Shown piece by piece: positions 9,451 through 18,307 of a stretch of 64,000 nucleotides of DNA. Below the pieces are notes generated by a model that was not told the origin of the DNA, ran no database searches, and saw only the letters and a program-made list of their open reading frames with translations. Source of the DNA: Bifidobacterium pullorum DSM 20433. Lineage in GTDB: Bacteria > Actinomycetota > Actinomycetes > Actinomycetales > Bifidobacteriaceae. Both the position numbers and the translations under genes were made by a program. Within the stretch, counting starts at the first letter, position 1. Every line of letters begins with the position of its first letter. Where the stretch lies: contig NZ_JDUI01000013.1 in the NCBI RefSeq assembly GCF_000771405.1, positions 1 through 64,000 of the forward strand, given 5' to 3'.

Positions 9451-9554
9451 CACGCCGGTGTGGTGGCAAAGCACCCCCAAAAGTTTGCCGACTTTGGCGG
9501 AATCTGGCCAAAGTCGGCAAACTTCCGGGGTAGGTTTGCCACCGCGCCGGCGTG
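9451..9554. repeat. 104-bp interrupted palindrome
   Basis: Two 48-base arms are separated by 8 bases (9499-9506). The inner 18 bases of each arm (9481-9498 and 9507-9524, core TTTGCCGACTTTGGC) are perfectly complementary. The outer 20 bases (9451-9470 and 9535-9554) match at 18 of 20, and the 10 bases between match only in part. The whole element could fold into a single long stem. It sits between the phytase terminator and hisD and carries no reading frame of its own. It looks like a non-autonomous palindromic repeat or small mobile element rather than an ordinary terminator; other copies in the genome would decide. Confidence 0.8.
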
Positions 9555-9664
9555 TCGCGTGTTGGGCCCGGGGAGGGCTGCCGGTGGCCTGGCCCCGGTC
9601 CGCCCCATCTCACGATTCGGCTGGCATAATCCCAAAAACGGCGCGGTTGTTACGATAGGCAACT

Positions 9665-11056
9665 ATGAATACCCCTACGATGCGAATCATTGATCTGCGA
9701 GGCAAGCGCCTCACCCGTGCCGAGATGCTGGCTGCCATGCCGCGTGCCGAGATGGGCACCGACGAGGCCACCGAACTGGTCCAGCCGATCCTCGATGACG
9801 TCAAGGCCCGCGGCGCCGCGGCGCTGCGCGACTTCGAGGAGAAGTTCGACCATGTGCGCCCCGAGCATCTGCGCGTGCCCGCCGAGGCGATGACCGCCGC
9901 GCTTGAGGAGCTCGACCCGGCCGTGCGCGCCTCCATTGAGGAGTCCGTGCGCCGTTCGCGCGCCGTCGCCGCATCGCAGGTCCCCGAGGATTTTCACACC
10001 GATCTGGCCCCCGGCGCCCGTGTGGCCGAACGCTGGATCCCCGTGCAGCGCGTCGGCCTGTACGTGCCGGGCGGCAAGGCCGTGTACCCGAGCTCGGTCA
10101 TCATGAACGCCGTGCCCGCCCAGGCCGCCGGCGTCGAATCCCTGGCCATCGCCACCCCGCCGAAGACGGCGGACGGCCTGCCGGACAAGACCATCCTGGC
10201 CACCTGCGCCATCCTCGGCGTGGATGAGGTGTACGCGGTCGGCGGCGCCCAGGCCATCGCCATGTTCGCCTACGGCGCCAGGGGCACCGAGCCGCAGGAC
10301 GGCGAGGTGCTGTGCGAGCCGGTCGATAAGATCACCGGCCCCGGCAACATCTTCGTGGCCACCGCCAAGCGCATGGTCTCCGGCATCGTCGGCATCGACG
10401 CGGTCGCCGGCCCCACCGAGATCGCCATCATCGCCGACGCCGGCGCGAACCCCGAATACCTGGCCGCCGACCTGATCGGCCAGGCCGAGCATGACGAACT
10501 CGCCGGCTCCGTCCTGATCACCGACAGCGAGGAGATCGCCACCAAGACCCAGGAGAGCCTGAACCGCCGCGTGCCGCGCACCAAGCACGCCGAACGCGTC
10601 GCCACCTCGCTGACCGGCCGCCAGTCCGGCATCATCCTGACCGACGGACTCGACCAGTCGATCGACGCGGCCAACGCATACGCCGCCGAACACCTGGAGA
10701 TCCAGACCGCCGACGCGGACGCCGTCGTCAAGCGCATCCGCAACGCGGGCGCCATCTTCCGCGGCCCGTATTCGCCGGTGCCGCTGGGCGACTACATGTC
10801 CGGCTCCAACCACGTGCTGCCCACTTCCGGCACCGCGCGTTTCGCCGCGGGCCTCGGCGTGCACACGTTCATGAAGCCGGTGGAGGTCATCGAATATGAC
10901 GAGGAGGGCCTCAAGGCGCTCGCCGCACGTATCAACACCTTCGCCGTCTCCGAGGATCTGCCCGGCCACGGCGAGTGCGTGCTCACCCGTTTCGTCGCCG
11001 ACCCGTACGACAAGGCGACGCTGGACCAGCAGGAAATCGAGGCGGGCCTCAAATGA
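9665..11056 (+). CDS. hisD: Histidinol dehydrogenase (HisD)
   Basis: Catalyses the last two steps of histidine synthesis, histidinol to histidine, with NAD. At 463 residues it is of family length (430-465). Family landmarks visible are VPGGKAVYPSSV, GPGNIFVATAKR, GPTEIAIIAD and the zinc-ligand segment LIGQAEHDELAGS, followed near the end by GLGVHTFMK and GHGECV. It is the first gene of the his operon and its stop overlaps the hisC start (ATGA). The ribosome site before the ATG at 9665 is weak. A short promoter region of about 110 bases lies between it and the palindromic repeat upstream. Confidence 0.98.
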   Translation: MNTPTMRIIDLRGKRLTRAEMLAAMPRAEMGTDEATELVQPILDDVKARGAAALRDFEEKFDHVRPEHLRVPAEAMTAALEELDPAVRASIEESVRRSRAVAASQVPEDFHTDLAPGARVAERWIPVQRVGLYVPGGKAVYPSSVIMNAVPAQAAGVESLAIATPPKTADGLPDKTILATCAILGVDEVYAVGGAQAIAMFAYGARGTEPQDGEVLCEPVDKITGPGNIFVATAKRMVSGIVGIDAVAGPTEIAIIADAGANPEYLAADLIGQAEHDELAGSVLITDSEEIATKTQESLNRRVPRTKHAERVATSLTGRQSGIILTDGLDQSIDAANAYAAEHLEIQTADADAVVKRIRNAGAIFRGPYSPVPLGDYMSGSNHVLPTSGTARFAAGLGVHTFMKPVEVIEYDEEGLKALAARINTFAVSEDLPGHGECVLTRFVADPYDKATLDQQEIEAGLK

Positions 11057-12213
11057 GCGAGTCGATCCCCGCAAGCCTGCCGCTGCGCAACGATCTGATC
11101 GGCGAGGAACCGTACGGCGCCCCGCAGCTCGACGTGCCGGTGTGCCTCAACGTCAACGAGAACCCGTACGCGCCCGACCCGGCCGTCTGCGATTCGATCG
11201 CCGCACGGGTGCGCGAAATCGCCCCCACGCTGAACCGGTATCCGGACCGTGAACACGTCGCACTGCGTCAGGCGTTCGCCGCGTATCTCAAGCGTGAATC
11301 CGGTGTGGAGCTGAGCGTCGACCAGCTGTGGGGTGCGAACGGTTCCAATGAGATCATGCTGCAGGTCTTCCAGGCGTTCGGCGGTCCCGGCCGCATCGCG
11401 CTGGGTTGCGACCCGACGTATTCGATGTACCCCGAGTACGCGCGCGACACGTTCACGACCTGGCAGGTCGCGCACCGCAACGAGGACTTCACGCTGAACG
11501 TCGAACGCACCATCGCCGCAATCGGGGAATTGCACCCGTCGATCGTCCTGCTGACCAGCCCGAACAATCCGACCGGCACCCCGCTGGACATGGGCGACCT
11601 CAAGCGGATTCTCGACGTCTGCGCAACCATGCCCGTGGCGGGCGCCGGCGAGGGCGTGCACCCGGTCGTGGTGGTGGACGAGGCGTACATCGAATTCCGC
11701 AACCCCGGCACCCCCTCGGCCGCCACGCTGATCGCCGAACACTCGAACCTGGCCGTCAGCCGCACGATGAGCAAGGCCTTCGCCTTCGCCGGCGCGCGAG
11801 TCGGCTACATGGCCGCGAGCAAGGGGATCATCGACTGCCTGCGCATCGTGCGCATGCCCTACCATCTGTCGGCCGTCACCCAGGCAGCCGCACTCGCCGC
11901 GTTCGAGCATACCGACGAACAGCTGAGCCGTGTCGATCATCTGCGCGAGACCCGCGAGCGGACCGCGGCCTGGCTCAAGACCCAGACCTACAAGGGGCAG
12001 CCGCTCGACGTGGCCGAATCGGCCTCGAACTTCCTGATGTTCGGCGGCCATTTCGACGATCGCGACCGCGTCTTCCGCGAACTGCTCGACCGCGGCGTGC
12101 TGATCCGCGTGGTCGGTCCCGACGGATGGATGCGCGTGTGCATGGGCACGGATGAGGAAATGGCCCGTTTCCGCGAGGCGCTCGCCGAAGTCCTCCGTAT
12201 AGTGGAAGCATGA
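11053..12213 (+). CDS. hisC: Histidinol-phosphate aminotransferase (HisC)
   Basis: PLP-dependent fold-type I aminotransferase of 386 residues. It makes histidinol phosphate from imidazole acetol phosphate. The PLP-binding lysine is K241 in SRTMSKAFAFAG. Other landmarks are LNVNENPYAP near the N terminus, ANGSNEIM, SPNNPTGTP and VVVDEAYIEF. The ATG at 11053 lies inside the hisD stop (ATGA), indicating translational coupling. HisC-like enzymes can also use aromatic substrates, but the operon position makes histidine synthesis the main role. Confidence 0.97.
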   Translation: MSESIPASLPLRNDLIGEEPYGAPQLDVPVCLNVNENPYAPDPAVCDSIAARVREIAPTLNRYPDREHVALRQAFAAYLKRESGVELSVDQLWGANGSNEIMLQVFQAFGGPGRIALGCDPTYSMYPEYARDTFTTWQVAHRNEDFTLNVERTIAAIGELHPSIVLLTSPNNPTGTPLDMGDLKRILDVCATMPVAGAGEGVHPVVVVDEAYIEFRNPGTPSAATLIAEHSNLAVSRTMSKAFAFAGARVGYMAASKGIIDCLRIVRMPYHLSAVTQAAALAAFEHTDEQLSRVDHLRETRERTAAWLKTQTYKGQPLDVAESASNFLMFGGHFDDRDRVFRELLDRGVLIRVVGPDGWMRVCMGTDEEMARFREALAEVLRIVEA

Positions 12214-12220
12214 GCGGTGG

Positions 12221-12240
12221 CCGGTCCGTATCGGGACCGG
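12221..12240 (+). terminator. Intra-operon hairpin between hisC and hisB
   Basis: A 7-bp perfect stem, CCGGTCC (12221-12227) with GGACCGG (12234-12240) and a 6-base loop, lies in the 61-base gap after hisC. It has no T tract, so it may stabilise or process the mRNA, or attenuate it, rather than stop transcription fully. Confidence 0.4.
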
Positions 12241-12274
12241 TCCGCTTGAACGGCGCAATGCATAAGGAGCAACG

Positions 12275-12874
12275 ATGGCACGTACCGCAACGATCGTGCG
12301 CGAAACCAGCGAGTCGCGCATCGAACTGACGCTGAACCTGGATGGCACAGGCAAGACGGATATCAACACCTCCGTGCCGTTCTACGACCATATGATGACC
12401 GCGCTCGGCAAGCATTCGCTGATCGATTTGACCATCCGCGCAACCGGCGACACCGACATCGATGTGCACCACACCGTGGAGGACACGGCCATCGTATTCG
12501 GCGAGGCGCTGCGTCAGGCCCTCGGCGACAAGCGCGGCATCCGCCGCTTCGCCGACGCCACCGTGCCGTTGGATGAGGCGCTCGCCAAGGCCGTGGTCGA
12601 CATCTCCGGACGCCCGTACGTGGTGTGCTCGGGCGAGCCCGAAGGATTCGAGTATGCGATGATCGGCGGGCATTTCACCGGTTCGCTGGTGCGACACGTC
12701 ATGGAATCGATCGCGCTGCACGCCGGCATCTGCCTGCATCTGCAACTGTTGGCGGGCCGTGACCCGCACCACATCGCGGAAGCGGAGTTCAAGGCCGTGG
12801 CCCGCGCCCTGCGTTTCGCCATCGAGCCCGATCCTCGTGTGGACGGCATCCCCAGCACCAAGGGGGCGCTGTGA
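12275..12874 (+). CDS. hisB: Imidazoleglycerol-phosphate dehydratase (HisB)
   Basis: Monofunctional dehydratase of 199 residues that converts imidazoleglycerol phosphate to imidazole acetol phosphate. The manganese-binding histidine clusters are visible: [12 protein letters not shown] near residue 66, and [18 protein letters not shown] near the C terminus. [16 protein letters not shown] near the N terminus is also diagnostic. It lacks the histidinol-phosphatase domain of the enterobacterial fusion. A clear AAGGAG precedes the ATG. Its stop TGA at 12872-12874 shares a base with the next ATG. Confidence 0.98.
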   Translation: MARTATIVRETSESRIELTLNLDGTGKTDINTSVPFYDHMMTALGKHSLIDLTIRATGDTDIDVHHTVEDTAIVFGEALRQALGDKRGIRRFADATVPLDEALAKAVVDISGRPYVVCSGEPEGFEYAMIGGHFTGSLVRHVMESIALHAGICLHLQLLAGRDPHHIAEAEFKAVARALRFAIEPDPRVDGIPSTKGAL

Positions 12875-13611
12875 TGAGCGGGGGGAACGCCGACGGCCTC
12901 AACAACGACGGTTTCCCGAATGACGGGCCGTCGTTCAGCGACGAGGAGCTGGAGGCCGCGCTCGCCGGGTTCGAGGCGGAGTTCCGCAATGATACGGATG
13001 CTTCAGACATCGCGGACGCCGAATCGGGCGTAACCGCAGACGGCGGCGATGCGGCCACGGACGCCGGCGTGCCGTCCGACGGCATCGTGGTCCCCGACGA
13101 CGCCTCGGAGCTGACCGATTCCTTCGACGACGAGCTGCAGGGACTGCTGGGCAACAAGGCCAAATCGGCCATCATCGTCACCCAGCTGGCCTCCGCGGAT
13201 CTGCTCGCCGCGTTCTGCCAGCTTTCGGACGTCTCCGCCACCTGCCTGAACCATGCGCAGGGCGCGGTCGCCGTGTTGCGCAATCTCAACGGTGACGGCC
13301 CCGAAGCGGCCGCCCGCGACCTGACCACGGTGGTCTCCGGGATGCCTGTGGTCCTGGCCGTCAATCGCGCGGACAAACTCGAGGCGACGCTGTATCTCAA
13401 GGGACAGGCCGGGCAGGGATTCGCGCCTCCGCTCCTGTTCACCGAAACGCCGCCGTTCGTGGAGGATCTGATGCTGGGCATCGCCACAGTGGACGACGTG
13501 GTCGCCCAGGGGGTGAAGGCCGTGGATTCGGGCAGCCTGGACAGGGAGACCGCGTTGCAGGTGATCGCGGAACACACGCGTTTCGGACGGGGCGGTTCCC
13601 GGATTCAGTGA
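12874..13611 (+). CDS. Uncharacterised acidic protein encoded inside the his operon
   Basis: A 245-residue cytoplasmic protein I do not recognise. The first 90 or so residues are very acidic, rich in Asp, Gly and Ala, and probably disordered. The C-terminal part (about 95-245) alternates helices and strands: AIIVTQLASADLLAAFCQL, then GMPVVLAVNRADKLEATLYL and a helical tail ending HTRFGRGGSRIQ. NRAD recalls a GTPase NKxD motif, but no P-loop exists, so I do not call it a GTPase. The ATG overlaps the hisB stop, so it is translationally coupled to hisB, and hisH follows after 50 bases. A role tied to histidine synthesis is inference only. A GTG at 12871 is an equally possible start. Confidence 0.85.
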   Translation: MSGGNADGLNNDGFPNDGPSFSDEELEAALAGFEAEFRNDTDASDIADAESGVTADGGDAATDAGVPSDGIVVPDDASELTDSFDDELQGLLGNKAKSAIIVTQLASADLLAAFCQLSDVSATCLNHAQGAVAVLRNLNGDGPEAAARDLTTVVSGMPVVLAVNRADKLEATLYLKGQAGQGFAPPLLFTETPPFVEDLMLGIATVDDVVAQGVKAVDSGSLDRETALQVIAEHTRFGRGGSRIQ

Positions 13612-13661
13612 CGACAGGCGGCCATCTCGGCCGCGGGCATACGACGTGGAAAGGAGACGGC

Positions 13662-14309
13662 ATGACCTCGGTGGTGGTGTTCGACTACGGGTTCGGCAAT
13701 GTACGCTCGATGGTGCGGGCGCTGGCCGATCTTGACCTGGACGTGACGCTCACCTCGGACTACCGCCAATCGGTGGAGGCGGACGGTCTGGTGGTGCCGG
13801 GAGTCGGCGCGTTCGCCGCATGCATGGAGGGGCTGCGCCAGGTACGTGGCGACAGGGTGATCCGTGACCGTCTGGAGGACGGCCGGCCCGTGCTGGGCGT
13901 GTGCGTCGGCGAACAGGTGCTGTTCGATCAGGGCAGCGAACACGGCATCCCCGCCGAGGGACTCGGCCTGATCGGCGGCGTCGTGGGGGCACTGGACGCC
14001 GACGTGGTGCCGCATATGGGCTGGGACACCGTCGAGGTCGCCGAAGGCAGCACGCTGTTTGCCGGTCTGGAAGGCGAACGGTTCTACTACGTGCATTCGT
14101 ATGCGGCGATGGAGGCGACGCCCGTCGCGGATGATGTCGCGCCGGCCGCGATGCGCGGGATGGGGCAGCGGGTGAGTTGGTGCACCTACGGGCGCAGCCG
14201 CTTCGTCGCCGCCTACGAGCGCGGCCCGCTGTTCGCTACGCAGTTCCACCCCGAGAAATCCGCCGAAGCCGGCTCGCGCCTGCTGCGCAACTGGGTGGGC
14301 GTGCTGTAA
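13662..14309 (+). CDS. hisH: Imidazole glycerol phosphate synthase, glutaminase subunit (HisH)
   Basis: Class I glutamine amidotransferase of 215 residues that feeds ammonia to HisF. The nucleophile is C81 in GVCVGEQ, where most HisH have GICLGMQ. The catalytic His/Glu pair is H196 and E198 in ATQFHPEKS. The N terminus shows DYGFGNVRSM. The ATG at 13662 has an AAAGGAG site at 13650-13656; an upstream frame extension has none. The partner hisF is not in the window, so it must lie elsewhere in the genome. hisA follows after 39 bases. Confidence 0.96.
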   Translation: MTSVVVFDYGFGNVRSMVRALADLDLDVTLTSDYRQSVEADGLVVPGVGAFAACMEGLRQVRGDRVIRDRLEDGRPVLGVCVGEQVLFDQGSEHGIPAEGLGLIGGVVGALDADVVPHMGWDTVEVAEGSTLFAGLEGERFYYVHSYAAMEATPVADDVAPAAMRGMGQRVSWCTYGRSRFVAAYERGPLFATQFHPEKSAEAGSRLLRNWVGVL

Positions 14310-14348
14310 GCGGCTTCGCCCGCTCCACATAACGAAAGGAACACCATC

Positions 14349-15077
14349 ATGGCTTTGACACTGCTTCCCGCCGTCGATGTGCGTGACGGCAAGGCCGTGC
14401 GCCTGCGCCAGGGCGCCTCCGGTTCCGAAACCGACTACGGCTCGCCGTTGGAGGCCGCCCGCACGTGGGTGGAATGCGGCGCCGAATGGATTCATCTGGT
14501 CGATCTGGATGCCGCGTTCGGCACCGGTGACAACCGCGCCCAGCTCAGGGCGATCGTCGCGGAGCTGGGCGAGCGCGTGCACATCGAGATGAGCGGTGGC
14601 GTACGTGACGATGCCAGCCTTGAGGCGGCGCTGGAGGCCGGTGCCGCCCGCGTGAACATCGGCACCGCCGCATTGGAGAATCCGGAGTGGACCGCCGACG
14701 TGATCCGCCGCTATGGCGACCGCGTGGCCGTCGGCCTGGATGTGCGCGGCCATACGCTGGCCGCCCGTGGATGGGTCAAGGAGGGCGGCGACCTGTTCGA
14801 GACGATGGCGTTCCTCGATTCGGTCGGCTGCTCGCGGTATGTGGTCACCGATGTGGCCCGTGACGGCATGATGAGCGGACCGAACATCGACCTGCTGCGC
14901 GAGGTCGCCGAACGCACCGACGCCAAGGTCACGGCATCCGGCGGCATCTCCTCGCTCGACGATCTGAAGGCGATCAGGACGTTGGCGCCGCTTGGCGTGG
15001 ATTCCGCGATTCTCGGCAAATCCCTGTATTCGCGCGCCTTCACGCTTCAGGAGGCATTGGCCGTCGCCGCCGACTGA
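14349..15077 (+). CDS. hisA: Phosphoribosyl isomerase, HisA/PriA family
   Basis: TIM-barrel isomerase of 242 residues that catalyses the ProFAR to PRFAR step of histidine synthesis. Landmarks are [18 protein letters not shown] at the N terminus (catalytic Asp10), [14 protein letters not shown], the phosphate-binding loops SGGV and SGGIS, and TDVARDGM at 167-173. Actinobacterial members (PriA) are often bifunctional and also isomerise phosphoribosyl anthranilate in tryptophan synthesis; the sequence alone does not tell me whether this one is. It has a GAAAGGA site before the ATG. glnA follows after 64 bases. Confidence 0.95.
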   Translation: MALTLLPAVDVRDGKAVRLRQGASGSETDYGSPLEAARTWVECGAEWIHLVDLDAAFGTGDNRAQLRAIVAELGERVHIEMSGGVRDDASLEAALEAGAARVNIGTAALENPEWTADVIRRYGDRVAVGLDVRGHTLAARGWVKEGGDLFETMAFLDSVGCSRYVVTDVARDGMMSGPNIDLLREVAERTDAKVTASGGISSLDDLKAIRTLAPLGVDSAILGKSLYSRAFTLQEALAVAAD

Positions 15078-15098
15078 CGGGGTGGACGCCATCGGCGC

Positions 15099-15108
15099 GT
15101 GTTAACAC
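15099..15108. promoter_or_regulatory. Palindrome in the hisA-glnA gap
   Basis: GTGTTAACAC is a perfect 10-base palindrome, followed by GATGTGACAC, in the 64 bases before glnA. Its position suits a promoter or operator giving glnA its own nitrogen control. The GTTAAC-N6-GACAC layout loosely recalls actinobacterial GlnR boxes, but this is a weak match. Confidence 0.3.
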
Positions 15109-15141
15109 GATGTGACACAAACTCGTGGGAAGATGATGCAT

Positions 15142-16479
15142 ATGGATAGACAGCAAGAGTTTGCGCTGCGCACCGTCGAGGAGCGCGATGTGCGTTTCAT
15201 CCGCCTGTGGTTCACCGATGTGCTGGGCACGCTGAAATCGGTGGCGATCGCACCCGCCGAGCTGGAGGCAGCGTTCGAGGAGGGCATCGGATTCGACGGT
15301 TCGGCCATCGAAGGCATGACCCGCGTCTCCGAGGACGATATGATCGTCAAACCGGATCCGTCCACGTTCCAGATCCTGCCGTGGCGCGGCGGCCCGCAGG
15401 GCACCGCCCGCATGTTCTGCGACGTGCTGACCCCGGACGGCGAGCCCTCGCTCGGCGACCCGCGCCATGTGCTCAAGCAGTCGCTGGCCAAGGCCAAGGA
15501 GAAGGGGTTCACGTTCTACGTGCATCCCGAGATCGAGTTCTACCTGTTCGAGAACCAGGAGGACTGGTCCAAGCCGCCGACCCCGATCGATTCGGGCGGA
15601 TACTTCGACCACGTGCCGCGCAGCTCCGGCATGGATTTCCGCCGCGCCACCGTGAACATGCTCGAACAGATGGGCATCTCCGTGGAATATTCGCACCACG
15701 AGGGCGGCCCCGGCCAGAACGAGATCGACCTGCGCTACGCCGACGCGCTCACCGCGGCGGACAACATCATGACCTTCCGCACCGTGGTCAAGGAGATCTC
15801 GCTGGAACGCGGCATCTACGCCAGCTTCATGCCCAAGCCGCTGGCCGACCAGCCCGGCTCCGGCATGCACACGCACCTGAGCCTGTTCGAGGGCGACGCG
15901 AACGCCTTCTACGAGGCCGGCCAGGAGTTCAACATGTCGCTGACGGCCCGCCAGTTCGCGGCCGGCATCCTGTACCATGCGGCGGAGATCTGCGCGATCA
16001 CCGACCAGTACGTCAACTCGTACAAGCGCCTGTGGGGCGGCAACGAGGCGCCGAGCTACATCTGCTGGGGGCACAACAACCGTTCCGCGCTGCTGCGTAT
16101 CCCGCAGTACAAGCCAGGCAAGGGCAATTCGGCGCGCATGGAGTTCCGCGCGCTCGACCCGGTGGCCAACCCGTACCTGGCGTACTCGGTGCTGCTGGCC
16201 GCCGGTCTGGACGGCATCGAACGGCAGCTGCCGCTCGGCGAGCCGACCAGTGACGACGTCTGGGAGCTGACTGATGCCGAACGGCGTGCGATGGGCATCC
16301 AGCCGCTGCCCGAGTCGCTGGACGAGGCGTTGAAGATCATGGAGAAGTCCGACTTCGTGGCCGGCGTGATCGGCGAGCACGCGTTCGAATACTTCCTGCG
16401 CAACAAGCGCCAGGAGTGGAACGAGTACAGCCATCAGGTCACCCCGTACGAGCTCAAGACCTACCTGCCGCGCCTGTAG
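15142..16479 (+). CDS. glnA: Type I glutamine synthetase (GlnA)
   Basis: ATP-dependent glutamine synthetase of 445 residues, the length of the shorter actinobacterial GlnA2-type enzymes. Motifs seen are GFDGSAIEGM near residue 50, PEIEFYLF (metal ligands), EGGPGQNEIDLRYAD, the GSGMHTHLSLF segment and RSALLRIP. The C terminus lacks the NLYDLPPE-type adenylylation tyrosine motif of the longer GSI-beta enzymes, which suggests no control by GlnE. The ATG at 15142 is chosen because GGGAAG at 15127-15132 is best spaced for it. It is the last gene after the his operon, linking glutamine supply to the glutamine-using HisH. Confidence 0.96.
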   Translation: MDRQQEFALRTVEERDVRFIRLWFTDVLGTLKSVAIAPAELEAAFEEGIGFDGSAIEGMTRVSEDDMIVKPDPSTFQILPWRGGPQGTARMFCDVLTPDGEPSLGDPRHVLKQSLAKAKEKGFTFYVHPEIEFYLFENQEDWSKPPTPIDSGGYFDHVPRSSGMDFRRATVNMLEQMGISVEYSHHEGGPGQNEIDLRYADALTAADNIMTFRTVVKEISLERGIYASFMPKPLADQPGSGMHTHLSLFEGDANAFYEAGQEFNMSLTARQFAAGILYHAAEICAITDQYVNSYKRLWGGNEAPSYICWGHNNRSALLRIPQYKPGKGNSARMEFRALDPVANPYLAYSVLLAAGLDGIERQLPLGEPTSDDVWELTDAERRAMGIQPLPESLDEALKIMEKSDFVAGVIGEHAFEYFLRNKRQEWNEYSHQVTPYELKTYLPRL

Positions 16480-16502
16480 CGTGTCGTCGATGGACCATTG
16501 CC

Positions 16503-16534
16503 GCGTCCCCGCCGGAGTTTTCCGACGGGGACGC
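16503..16534. terminator. Terminator between convergent glnA and DUF5067 genes
   Basis: A 14-bp stem with one mismatch, GCGTCCCCGCCGGA (16503-16516) and TCCGACGGGGACGC (16521-16534), with a GTTT loop. It lies 24 bases after the glnA stop and 36 bases before the end of the opposing gene, so it may serve both. Confidence 0.7.
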
Positions 16535-16569
16535 GCCGGCATTCGACGCCGAACGCCAGCGCACCGGCA

Positions 16570-18240
16570 TCATTCGAGTTCATACGAACGCTCCACCAGC
16601 GCGGTGTCGTCGTAGTCGACGATGCGCGCGTTCACCGTTCCCGTGGTGCGCGGCAGCTCGTAGGCGAGCGTGGCGGTGGTCTGCGCCCCGGGGAGCAGCG
16701 CGAGGTATTCGGAGCTCTCCTCATACCCCTCCACCGGCTCGCTCAGGTAGGCGTCCTCGAGTTCGGTGCCGTCAAGGAACGCCTGGATGTCGCCGAGCTG
16801 GGACAGCGACCGGATCTCATCGGAACGATTGATCCACCGAAAGGTGACGATGACCGTGTCGATGCCCTCATAGGTTGGCGTGCCACGCTGGATATCGTCG
16901 ATGCGTACCTCGGCGAGGGCGGTGTCATCCCAGTCGCGGATCGTGCTCATCCCCTCGGTGTCGGTGGGCGTGGGGATCTGCGGCAGTTCGGAGGAATCAA
17001 TCTGTTCGAACGGTGAGGTGGGTGTATCCTCGCCGATGGCGAAGGCCGACCTGATCGTGGCGGTGTCGCTATAGTCGGTGATGCGCACATCCAATGGCGT
17101 GGTGGTGTCGCGCAGCGCATAGGCCACGGTGATCGTCGATCGGCCTCCCGGCGGGATATCGTTGATTGATGACACGGGGTCGTAACCGGGCAGCAGGCTG
17201 GCGTCATCGCCGACATACAGGAAGGAATCCCGGAGCGCCACACCGTTCTGGAACACCTCGAGCTCACCGATCGAACCGAGTGACGTGGTGGCCGATCCCT
17301 CATTGGAGGCTTCGACCTCGACGATGACGGTACGGGCGTCGAAGTCGTCATGGATGCCCGCGTAGGCCCGGGCGATCGTGAACGACATGCGTTCGTCGTC
17401 GTATTCATCGATCAGCGTGCCGGTCCGTTCGAACGTCTCCGGTTCCTTTTCGGTGTAGTCGTAGTCGTCCTCGTCGTCCGCGGACCAGGAGAACGATCCC
17501 CGCGAGGTATCGGAGACGGTGTTGCGTTGCGCCATAACGACGCCGATGACAGCGGCCGCCACGACGATGATGGCGGTGACCGTAACGGTGACGATCACGG
17601 CGGCGGCACGATTGGACGTGGACGACCGTGCCGCCGTCGCGGCTGGCGGGCGCGATGCCGGAGACGTGGGACGGCCTGCGCCGTTGGCGGTCCGTGATTG
17701 TCGGGTGCGGATGGCGTGAATGAGATAGACGACCGCGCCGATGACGATCAGGACGCCGAGCGAGTTGCCGAGGAGCGAGGCGATGGCCAGCAGGAAGAGC
17801 ACGAAGCCCAGTTGTGCGGCCAACGGTTTCTTGGTTGGCTGGTCGGCGCGATTCGCCGCGTTCACCACCGGATTGGTGGTGGGACGTGTGGAACCTGCCG
17901 GCTGCGACGGTGGGATGTTCGGCTTCGGATATGCCGATGGGGGAGGCGTGGTGCTGGCCGAGGGCTTGGATGTCGGAACCGCTGCCGGTGCCGACGATGC
18001 TTTGGACGGTTGGCTCGTGGACGGTTGGCTCGCGTGGTAGTAGGCCTGCTCGATGCGCTCCTGCCTGCGGCGTTCGGCCCGTTTCTCCGCCTTGCGCTGG
18101 CGTTCCTCGCGTTGGTGTTGTTTGGCGTCGATCTTCGATTCACGGTCGACCACGGTACTGGGATCGATATAGTCCGGTGCCTGATCCACATCAAACGGGG
18201 AGATATAGTCATCGGTGTTGCGCTTGCCGAACAGACCCAT
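16570..18240 (-). CDS. Membrane protein with two extracellular DUF5067-like domains
   Basis: A 556-residue protein of unknown function. The order is: a cytoplasmic, charged segment (about 1-75), a Pro/Ser/Thr-rich linker (about 75-125), two hydrophobic stretches (about 138-170, LGFVLFLLAIASLLGNS onward, and about 208-235, VIVTVTVTAIIVVAAAV), then two copies of an immunoglobulin-like domain (about 265-395 and 425-556). Each copy has the pattern of a conserved aromatic-acid start, VIVxVE/VTFRW, an LG-x-I/L strand pair, and a final ARIVDYDDTA or VRITDYSDTA segment. The matching ends show that it is an internal duplication of the DUF5067 type. It has a GGGAGG site and ATG at 18240, and lies 67 bases downstream of a second envelope gene. 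Confidence 0.82.
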   Translation of the reverse strand: MGLFGKRNTDDYISPFDVDQAPDYIDPSTVVDRESKIDAKQHQREERQRKAEKRAERRRQERIEQAYYHASQPSTSQPSKASSAPAAVPTSKPSASTTPPPSAYPKPNIPPSQPAGSTRPTTNPVVNAANRADQPTKKPLAAQLGFVLFLLAIASLLGNSLGVLIVIGAVVYLIHAIRTRQSRTANGAGRPTSPASRPPAATAARSSTSNRAAAVIVTVTVTAIIVVAAAVIGVVMAQRNTVSDTSRGSFSWSADDEDDYDYTEKEPETFERTGTLIDEYDDERMSFTIARAYAGIHDDFDARTVIVEVEASNEGSATTSLGSIGELEVFQNGVALRDSFLYVGDDASLLPGYDPVSSINDIPPGGRSTITVAYALRDTTTPLDVRITDYSDTATIRSAFAIGEDTPTSPFEQIDSSELPQIPTPTDTEGMSTIRDWDDTALAEVRIDDIQRGTPTYEGIDTVIVTFRWINRSDEIRSLSQLGDIQAFLDGTELEDAYLSEPVEGYEESSEYLALLPGAQTTATLAYELPRTTGTVNARIVDYDDTALVERSYELE

Positions 18241-18307
18241 GGGTGCTGCCCTCCCTCATCGCCGGGCGGATACACTCCCAATTGTACGGGAAGGACGCGG
18301 GAACCAC

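Noticed and set aside
12874-13611. GTPase function for the his-operon protein, suggested by its NRAD sequence.
   Set aside because: There is no P-loop or DxxG motif, so the single NRAD is not evidence of nucleotide binding.
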